A stretch of 12,910 bases of DNA. Origin: Aeromicrobium sp. GTDB taxonomy: Bacteria > Actinomycetota > Actinomycetes > Propionibacteriales > Nocardioidaceae. The position numbers were made by a program, and so were the translations under genes. The stretch is taken from contig JALRKU010000167.1 of NCBI GenBank assembly GCA_023254755.1, positions 1 through 12,910 on the forward strand. Reading direction: 5' to 3'. Below the pieces are notes generated by a model. That model had not been told where the DNA came from and did no database searches. It worked only from the letters and a program-made list of their open reading frames with translations. Positions 7,223 to 12,910 of this stretch are shown one piece after another (positions within the stretch are counted from its first letter, which is position 1; each line of letters starts with the position of its first letter).

Positions 7223-7992
7223 GCCTCGACCTCTCCCCTCGTCCGGGAGCGGCGTCGCGGCGGGCGATGCTGCGCAGCCAGGCGCTGATGGAGCTGCGCC
7301 TCCTGTCGCGCAACGGCGAGCAGGTGCTGCTCACCCTCGTCATCCCGCTGGTGCTCCTCGTGCTCGGAGCACGGTCCGACCAGATCGTCGACCTCGGCGA
7401 GGGTCGACCGATCGACATCATCACCCCCGGCATCCTCGCGCTGGCCGTGCTGTCGACGTCCTTCACGTCGCTCGCCATCGCCACCGGGTTCGAGCGCAGG
7501 TACGGCGTGATCAAGCGGCTCGGCGCCTCGCCCCTGCCCCGGTGGGGGCTCATGGTGGGCAAGGTCGCGGCCATCGTGGTCGTCGAGATCCTGCAGCTGA
7601 TCGTGCTCGGCTCGGTGGGCCTCGCCCTGGGCTGGGACCCCGCGGGCGGGGTCGTCGCGATCGGCCAGATGCTCGCCCTCGTGGTGCTGGGCACCGCGGC
7701 GTTCGGCGCGCTCGGCCTGCTGATCGCCGGCACGTTGCGGGCGGAGGCCACGCTGGCCGTCGCCAACCTGGTCTACGTCCTGCTGCTCGTGGGGGGCGGG
7801 CTGGTCGTGCCGCTCGACCGCTACCCCGAGCAGGCTCGTCACCTGCTCGAGCTGCTCCCGTCCGGCGCGCTCGGCCAAGGCCTGCGCGACACCTTCGCCG
7901 GAGCCGGTCCCCAGCCCTTCACCGTGGTGGTGCTGATCCTGTGGTCGGTGTGCTGCGGGCTGCTCGTCTCGAGGTCGTTCAAGTGGGAGTAG
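7219..7992 (+). CDS. ABC-2 type transporter permease
   Basis: This 257-residue membrane protein has six predicted membrane segments. They begin at about LLTLVIPLVLLVLG, IITPGILALAVLSTSF, VAAIVVVEILQLIVLG, MLALVVLGTAAFGALGLLI, VANLVYVLLLVGGGLVV and FTVVVLILWSVCCGLLV. The region between segments 2 and 3 carries the RYGVIKRLGASPLPRW block typical of ABC-2 permeases, just before the third helix. The ATG overlaps the ATPase stop by 4 bases, so the two are translationally coupled and presumably assemble as a two-subunit exporter. The substrate is not visible from sequence. Confidence 0.92.
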
Positions 7993-8888
7993 TGATCCCG
8001 AACCCGCTCCGCGCCGGGGATCCGGCCACCGGCGACCGGACCGTGGTCTGGTGGGCGTGGGCCGCGCTGGTCGCCAACACGACGATCATCCTGACCGGCG
8101 GCCTCGTGCGCCTGACCGGCTCGGGTCTCGGGTGCCCCACGTGGCCCCGCTGCACCGACGAGTCGTTCGTGCCGCACAGCGCGCTCGGCCTTCACGGCGC
8201 CATCGAGTTCGGCAACCGGATGCTGACGTACGTGCTGATCGCCGTCGTCGTCGCGATGGTCGTCGCGGTGTGGCGCTGGTCCGGGACCTCTCGGGCACTG
8301 CGCCGCCTCGCGGTCGTCATCGCCCTCGGCGTGCCGTTCCAGGGCGTCATCGGCGGCATCACGGTGCTCACCGACCTCAACCCGTGGATCGTCGCCCTCC
8401 ACCTGATCCTCTCCATGGGGCTGGTCGCCCTGTCCACGTGGCTGCTGCTCGAGGTCCGCGGCACCGACGTCGCGGGCCTCGACCGGGTCGTCCTCGCGAC
8501 GTACGCCCTCGTGTGGGTCGTGGTGTACCTCGGGACGATCGTGACCGGCTCCGGCCCGCACGCCGGCGACGCCGAGGCGCCCCGCAACGGTCTCGACCCA
8601 CAGGCGATGAGTCACCTCCACGCGGCCGGCGTCTACCTGCTCGTCGCGGCCACGCTGGTGTGCGTCTGGCGCCTGCGCACCACGTCGGCCGCCCGTGCCG
8701 CGATCGTCGTCCTCGGTGTCGAGCTGGCACAGGGCGCGGTCGGCTTCGTGCAGTACCTCACGGATCTGCCGGTCGCCCTCGTGGCCGTCCACCTGGTCGG
8801 TGCCGCGGCACTCGTCGCGGTCTCGACGCGACTGCTCCTCGTCGCACCGGCGACCGTCCGCTCCTCGTCCGTCCCGGTCTCGTCGTAG
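7983..8888 (+). CDS. ctaA: COX15/CtaA family heme A synthase
   Basis: This membrane enzyme (about 301 residues, eight membrane segments) oxidises the C8 methyl of heme O to the formyl group of heme A for aa3-type cytochrome oxidase. The first half has GGLVRLTGSGLGCPTWPRC with a close cysteine pair, then HGAIEFGNRM and ALHLILS. The second half repeats the plan with TGSGPHAGD, HLHAAGVYL and VAVHLVGAA; the paired histidines are the expected heme ligands. GTG at 7983 is chosen because GAGG lies 8 bases before it, giving a 10-base overlap with the permease. GTG at 7992, overlapping the permease stop by 1 base, is an alternative. It is co-transcribed with the ABC pair. Its usual partner ctaB is about 1.8 kb away on the opposite strand. 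Confidence 0.92.
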   Translation: MGVVIPNPLRAGDPATGDRTVVWWAWAALVANTTIILTGGLVRLTGSGLGCPTWPRCTDESFVPHSALGLHGAIEFGNRMLTYVLIAVVVAMVVAVWRWSGTSRALRRLAVVIALGVPFQGVIGGITVLTDLNPWIVALHLILSMGLVALSTWLLLEVRGTDVAGLDRVVLATYALVWVVVYLGTIVTGSGPHAGDAEAPRNGLDPQAMSHLHAAGVYLLVAATLVCVWRLRTTSAARAAIVVLGVELAQGAVGFVQYLTDLPVALVAVHLVGAAALVAVSTRLLLVAPATVRSSSVPVSS

Positions 8889-8911
8889 CGTCGCGCGGGC
8901 GAACCGGCGAA

Positions 8912-8927
8912 CCGGGGGCGCCCCCGG
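8912..8927. terminator. 16-bp perfect GC palindrome after ctaA (terminator or operator)
   Basis: CCGGGGGCGCCCCCGG is a perfect 16-bp palindrome 23 bases after the ctaA stop and 5 bases before the TAGGCT -10 of the phosphatase gene. It has no T tract. As RNA it would form a strong GC stem, and U-less hairpins are common candidate terminators in actinobacteria. It also covers the -35/spacer zone of the next promoter, so an operator role is possible. Which applies cannot be told from sequence. Confidence 0.4.
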
Positions 8928-8932
8928 CTGAC

Positions 8933-8938
8933 TAGGCT
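8933..8938 (+). promoter_or_regulatory. -10 element of a leaderless promoter for the phosphatase gene
   Basis: TAGGCT ends 6 bases before the GTG at 8945, identical in hexamer and spacing to the elements at 438 and 4543. No Shine-Dalgarno sequence is present. No clear -35 is seen; that zone is occupied by the GC palindrome at 8912-8927. Confidence 0.6.
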
Positions 8939-8944
8939 CGTCAC

Positions 8945-9709
8945 GTGACCGTCTCCGACGCCGAGCTCGCCGTCCGTCTCGTCCGCGAGGCCGGTGCCCT
9001 CGCCGCCGTGATGCGCGACGCGGGGCTCGACGCCGCCCAGAAGACGTCGATCTCCGACGTGGTCACGGCGGCCGACCACGCCGCCGAGGACCTCGTCCAG
9101 TCGCTCCTGGCCGAGCAGAGGCCCGACGACGGCCTGCTCGGCGAGGAGGGCGCGTCGCGCGCCGGCAGCACGGGGCGCCGCTGGGTCGTCGATCCCGTCG
9201 ACGGCACCTACAACTTCTTCTCGGGCCTCGCGTACTGGTGCAGCGCGCTCGCGCTGGAGGACGCCGAGGGCCTCGTGCTGGGCGCCGTGCACCAACCGGT
9301 CACCGGCGAGACGTGGCTCGGAGGGCCCGAGCTGCCGACGACCCTCGACTCCGTGCCCGTCGCCGTGCTCGAGGAGCGACCGCTCGCCGAGCTCAGCCTG
9401 GCGACCTACGTGCATCCCGACACGATGGCCGATCCCGATGTCGGTGGGGTGTGGAACCGGCTCGTCCAGGGTTCGGCCACGTTCCGCGTCCTCGGCTCCG
9501 GGTCGTGCGACCTCGCCGGCGTCGCCGGCGGTCGCGTCGGCGTGTGGGCCCAGCACTCGTGCCCGGACTGGGACTGGCTGCCCGGCAAGGCACTGGTGGA
9601 GGGCGCGGGTGGTCGCGCCGAGGTCGTCGAGCACCGAGGACGGCGCTGGCACGTGGCCGGCAACCAGCGCGCCGTCGGCGAGCTCCTCGACCTGCTCATC
9701 TCCGTCTAG
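8945..9709 (+). CDS. inositol monophosphatase family phosphatase
   Basis: This 254-residue, metal-dependent (Mg2+) phosphatase is cytoplasmic. The family motifs are complete: GEEG at 66-69, WVVDPVDGTYNF with metal ligands D83 and D86 (80-91), and the C-terminal SCPDWDWLPGKALVEGAGG, which matches the WD..A...EAGG motif. The GSGSCDLAGVAGG segment is also characteristic. Possible substrates are inositol-1-phosphate, histidinol-phosphate (HisN) or 3'-phosphoadenosine compounds; neither sequence nor neighbours decide between them, so no symbol is given. The GTG start is supported by the -10 element 6 bases upstream. It appears to be a single-gene transcript ending against a convergent gene. Confidence 0.92.
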   Translation: MTVSDAELAVRLVREAGALAAVMRDAGLDAAQKTSISDVVTAADHAAEDLVQSLLAEQRPDDGLLGEEGASRAGSTGRRWVVDPVDGTYNFFSGLAYWCSALALEDAEGLVLGAVHQPVTGETWLGGPELPTTLDSVPVAVLEERPLAELSLATYVHPDTMADPDVGGVWNRLVQGSATFRVLGSGSCDLAGVAGGRVGVWAQHSCPDWDWLPGKALVEGAGGRAEVVEHRGRRWHVAGNQRAVGELLDLLISV

Positions 9710-9711
9710 CT

Positions 9712-9728
9712 CCCCAGCTCGTCCGGGG
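9712..9728. terminator. weak inverted repeat between convergent genes
   Basis: CCCC (9712-9715) and GGGG (9725-9728) could pair around a 9-base loop in the 27-base gap between the phosphatase stop and the DUF1330 stop. A bidirectional terminator is plausible here, but the stem is short and has no T tract, so support is mainly positional. Confidence 0.2.
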
Positions 9729-9736
9729 TCCGCCGG

Positions 9737-10102
9737 CTAGCTCCAGGGGGTCGACGCCTGGAGCACCGCCTCCTCGAGCGCCTCGGTGCGCAAGTGGGTG
9801 ACCTTCTGGTACTCGGGGTCGGCCACCATCGCGGTGAACGCCTGGCGACTCGGGTACTCGACGACCAGCAGCACGTCCCAGTCGAAGTCGTCGCGGTCGA
9901 CGACCTGGGTCCCGAGGTCGCCCACGTGCAGCACCCGAGCACCGATCGACGGCAGGTAGTCGGCCAGCGCGGCGGTGTAGCGCCGATAGGACGCGCGGCC
10001 GTCGTCGCCGGTGAATCTCAGCAGGTTGAGCATCACGACGGGTCCGCCGGGATCCTCGGCGAGGTAGCGCTTGAGGTCCCGTCCGGTCGGGTCGATGGGC
10101 AT
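9737..10102 (-). CDS. DUF1330 domain protein (dimeric alpha/beta-barrel fold)
   Basis: This small cytoplasmic protein of 121 residues fits DUF1330, a ferredoxin-like dimeric barrel family of unknown function. Matching features are PVVMLNLLRF near the N-terminus, YRRYTAALADYL, the central FDWDVLLVVEYPS strand and FTAMVADPEYQ. The ATG at 10102 has CGGAG 5 bases upstream. The frame is open further upstream, but that stretch is antisense composition within the acetyltransferase gene. It follows the GNAT gene after 32 bases on the same strand and may be co-transcribed with it or read from its own weak promoter at 10132. Confidence 0.85.
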   Translation of the reverse strand: MPIDPTGRDLKRYLAEDPGGPVVMLNLLRFTGDDGRASYRRYTAALADYLPSIGARVLHVGDLGTQVVDRDDFDWDVLLVVEYPSRQAFTAMVADPEYQKVTHLRTEALEEAVLQASTPWS

Positions 10103-10131
10103 GGCGTCTCCGTCCGCTCGACAACGGAGCG

Positions 10132-10137
10132 ACCCTA
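10132..10137 (-). promoter_or_regulatory. possible -10 element for the DUF1330 gene
   Basis: TAGGGT overlaps the stop codon of the acetyltransferase gene. It would start transcription near 10125, giving a leader of about 23 bases containing the GGAG ribosome binding site. CTGACG (10153-10158) is a fair -35, but at a short 15-base spacing. Confidence 0.28.
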
Positions 10138-10590
10138 CCCGCGGTGCCGCATCGTCAGGCAGCCGTCGAGGTCGGGCGGCCCCGGTTCGAGCACGAAGCC
10201 GACCGACTCGTAGAACGCGACACCGTCGGTGTTCGACGCCATCACTCGCAGCCGCAGGGGCCGACCGTTCGCCGCGGCGACGACGTCGGCCACCAGGGCA
10301 CGACCGACCCCGAGTCGACGCGCCTCGGCAGCGACGAACATGGACACCAGCTGGCAGCCGCCCGGTTCGGGGTCCAGGGCGACCAGACCCACGACGGAGC
10401 CGTCGACCTCCGCCAGCAGGCAGACGTCGGCGTGCTCCATCCGCTCGACCCAGCGGTCCTCGCGGTCGTTCTCGACCGTCCACTCGCGCACGGACGACGC
10501 GAACGCCTCCGGCGCCTCGGTGAGCGACCGCAGGCGGATCGCCCGCCACGCGCGCCAGTCACCCGGTGTCGCCTCGCGGATCGCGACCAC
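10135..10590 (-). CDS. GNAT family N-acetyltransferase
   Basis: This 151-residue acetyl-CoA-dependent transferase has an unknown acceptor. The fold is read from the N-terminal VAIREATPGDWRAWRAIRLRSL, the strand GSVVGLVAL, the strand-turn CQLVSMFVAAEARRLGVGRALV with the acetyl-CoA pyrophosphate loop RRLGVGRA, the strand RLRVMASN and the terminal AVAFYESVGF-type motif (here GVAFYESVGF). The GTG at 10590 places the protein at normal family length. No good Shine-Dalgarno sequence or -10 element precedes it, so the exact start is less certain than the gene. It lies 59 bases after the ctaB stop on the same strand, and read-through from ctaB is the simplest source of transcript. Confidence 0.88.
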   Translation of the reverse strand: MVAIREATPGDWRAWRAIRLRSLTEAPEAFASSVREWTVENDREDRWVERMEHADVCLLAEVDGSVVGLVALDPEPGGCQLVSMFVAAEARRLGVGRALVADVVAAANGRPLRLRVMASNTDGVAFYESVGFVLEPGPPDLDGCLTMRHRG

Positions 10591-10649
10591 GGCTCAGCGC
10601 CGACGGAGGAGAGCGACGGGCACGCCGTGGCGCGACCGGGCCCGCCGGG

Positions 10650-11606
10650 TCATCGCAGGAACGGCTCGACGAACGGGTCGGCGGCCGCTGCGACGAACAG
10701 CAGCGCCAGGTAGGCGTTCGACAGGTGGAACAGCCGCATCGGCTTGATGACCGAGAGCTCCTCGGTGTCACGGGCCCGCGACCGCAGGTCGTAGGCCTCG
10801 ACGAGGAAGACGATGCCCAGCGTGATCGCCGCTGCGGGGTAGAACCACCCGGTCGAGGCCACGGGCCACAGCACCAGCGACGTGGCGACCATGACCCAGG
10901 AGTAGCCGACGATCTGGCGCGACACCTCGTCCGACGTCGCCACCGAGGGGAGCATCGGCACGTCGGCGGCGGCGTAGTCCTCGCGGTAGCGCATCGCGAG
11001 GCTCCAGAAGTGCGGCGGCGTCCAGAAGAAGACGACGAGGAACAGCACCACCGGCGCCCACGCCAGCTCGTTGGTCACCGCGGTCCAGCCGATCATCGCC
11101 GGGAAGCAGCCGGCTGCCCCGCCCCAGACGATGTTCTGCGTGGTGCGGCGCTTCAGCAGCATCGTGTAGACCACGACGTAGAAGACGTTCGCCGCGAGCG
11201 ACAGCATCGACGACAGCGGGTTCACCAGCACCCACAGCCAGACCGTGGAGATCACGCCGAGCGCGAGGCCGAACCACAGCGCTCCGCGGGTCGAGACCTG
11301 GTGACGCACCAGCGGACGGCGCGACGTGCGCCGCATCTTGGTGTCGATGTCGGCGTCGACGACGCAGTTCAGGGCGTTGGCGCTCCCCGCCGACAACGTG
11401 CCGCCCACGATGGTCGCGACGACCAGCCACGCGTCGGGCACCGCCCGCGCCGCCAGGAACATCACGGGCACCGTGGTGAGCAGCAGGAGCTCGATGATGC
11501 GGGGCTTGGTCAGGGCCACGTAGGCACGGACGACGTCGGCGAACGAGGCGGTGTCGGGGGTGGGTGCGTCGGGCCGCAGGTCAGGGGTCTGGGCAACTGC
11601 ACTCAC
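10650..11606 (-). CDS. ctaB: protoheme IX farnesyltransferase (heme O synthase)
   Basis: This integral membrane prenyltransferase of 318 residues attaches farnesyl diphosphate to heme B, giving heme O, the substrate of CtaA. The UbiA-type first Asp motif is clear: N80-A-L-N/VVDADID at 77-88, continuing into KMRRTSRRPL. TKPRIIELLL begins the first helix (33-42). The later YTMLLKRRTTQN, GGAAGCFPAMIGW and WTPPHFWSLA, with EDYAAADVPMLP, are hallmarks of CtaB. About eight or nine membrane segments are expected. The GTG at 11606 is 7 bases after a -10 element (TAGACT) and matches the usual short N-terminal extension; a longer open frame upstream lies antisense to tkt. It is divergent from tkt across 100 bases. 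Confidence 0.95.
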   Translation of the reverse strand: MSAVAQTPDLRPDAPTPDTASFADVVRAYVALTKPRIIELLLLTTVPVMFLAARAVPDAWLVVATIVGGTLSAGSANALNCVVDADIDTKMRRTSRRPLVRHQVSTRGALWFGLALGVISTVWLWVLVNPLSSMLSLAANVFYVVVYTMLLKRRTTQNIVWGGAAGCFPAMIGWTAVTNELAWAPVVLFLVVFFWTPPHFWSLAMRYREDYAAADVPMLPSVATSDEVSRQIVGYSWVMVATSLVLWPVASTGWFYPAAAITLGIVFLVEAYDLRSRARDTEELSVIKPMRLFHLSNAYLALLFVAAAADPFVEPFLR

Positions 11607-11613
11607 GTAGCCG

Positions 11614-11642
11614 AGTCTATCCGCACCCGAGTAGGGTCGCAG
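11614..11642 (-). promoter_or_regulatory. leaderless promoter of ctaB
   Basis: On the minus strand, CTGCGA (11637-11642; 3 of 6 matches) lies 17 bases before TAGACT (11614-11619), which is 7 bases before the GTG at 11606. There is no Shine-Dalgarno sequence. The spacer contains the opposite-strand -10 of tkt. Confidence 0.55.
11632..11637 (+). promoter_or_regulatory. -10 element for tkt
   Basis: TAGGGT on the plus strand predicts a transcript start near 11644 and a leader of about 63 bases before the tkt GTG. No good -35 is visible. A perfect hairpin in that leader, CCCGGT-TCG-ACCGGG (11650-11664), would form close to the 5' end of the mRNA. Confidence 0.4.
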
Positions 11643-11649
11643 GTGTCGG

Positions 11650-11664
11650 CCCGGTTCGACCGGG
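11650..11664 (+). promoter_or_regulatory. hairpin in the tkt leader
   Basis: CCCGGT (11650-11655) and ACCGGG (11659-11664) form a 6-bp perfect stem with a 3-base loop, ending 29 bases before the AGGAG ribosome binding site. It could stabilise the mRNA 5' end or bind a regulator. It is not followed by T residues and should not terminate transcription. Confidence 0.35.
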
Positions 11665-11706
11665 ACTGCGTTTCGATCTCGTACCTCATCGTCAGGAGTC
11701 CGCGCT

Positions 11707-12910
<1,204 letters not shown>

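Noticed and set aside
9706..9744. 8-bp direct repeat CTAGCTCC at 9706-9713 and 9737-9744, each containing a stop codon of one of the converging genes
   Set aside because: It is too short to be an attachment site or target duplication, and no mobile gene is nearby; probably coincidence.
10634..10651. Imperfect hairpin just after the ctaB stop as a terminator
   Set aside because: It has a mismatched GC stem with no T tract in a generally GC-rich stretch, and the GNAT gene lacks its own clear promoter, which argues for read-through.
9737..11606. A four-gene accessory cassette (phosphatase, DUF1330, GNAT, ctaB) as a defence or resistance island
   Set aside because: The families are ordinary housekeeping or generic enzymes, and composition matches the neighbours. 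There are no mobile-element signs or toxin-antitoxin pairing.

Overview
This is chromosomal DNA of a high-GC actinobacterium. The evidence is strong G/C third-position bias, many GTG starts, several apparently leaderless genes, and a heme A / heme O / transketolase neighbourhood typical of the phylum. From memory the gene order and protein styles suggest a Nocardioidaceae-like genus such as Aeromicrobium or Nocardioides; this is inference, no search was possible. No tRNA, rRNA, CRISPR array, insertion sequence, phage gene or integration site was seen. No stretch without a gene exceeds about 210 bases.

Layout. (1) 1-250, minus: N-terminus of a secreted protein cut by the window edge, with its leader and probable promoter. 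(2) 450-1940, plus: a stand-alone small alarmone synthetase (RelA/SpoT domain), then an unrecognised beta-rich protein of 215 residues with its own promoter. (3) 1946-4536, minus: a compact four-gene operon whose genes overlap or nearly touch. It encodes a small protein with two DivIVA-type repeats, an ATP-dependent DNA ligase (LigC type), a DUF2238/YjdF-like membrane protein and a YdeI/OmdA-family protein. (4) 4554-6077, minus: malate:quinone oxidoreductase. (5) 6287-8888, plus: ABC ATPase, ABC-2 permease and COX15/CtaA heme A synthase, with overlapping ends. (6) 8945-9709, plus: an inositol monophosphatase-family phosphatase. (7) 9737-10590, minus: a DUF1330 protein and a GNAT acetyltransferase. 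(8) 10650-11606, minus: ctaB, heme O synthase. (9) 11707-12910, plus: the N-terminal part of transketolase, cut by the window edge.

How it fits together. mqo feeds electrons from malate into the quinone pool. CtaB and CtaA make heme O and then heme A for the aa3 terminal oxidase that drains the same chain, so the right-hand part is largely respiratory and central-carbon housekeeping. The ABC pair before ctaA and the ctaB-tkt neighbourhood resemble, as I recall, the Mycobacterium tuberculosis Rv1449c-Rv1458c region, here with a phosphatase, a DUF1330 and a GNAT gene between ctaA and ctaB.

I found no clear new defence or mobile system. The best items for a second look are: a repeated start architecture (a TANNNT-like -10 placed 6-7 bases before ATG/GTG) at six genes, predicting leaderless mRNAs; the coupled DivIVA-repeat/ligase/membrane/YdeI operon; overlapping divergent ctaB and tkt promoters; and the unrecognised protein at 1293-1940.
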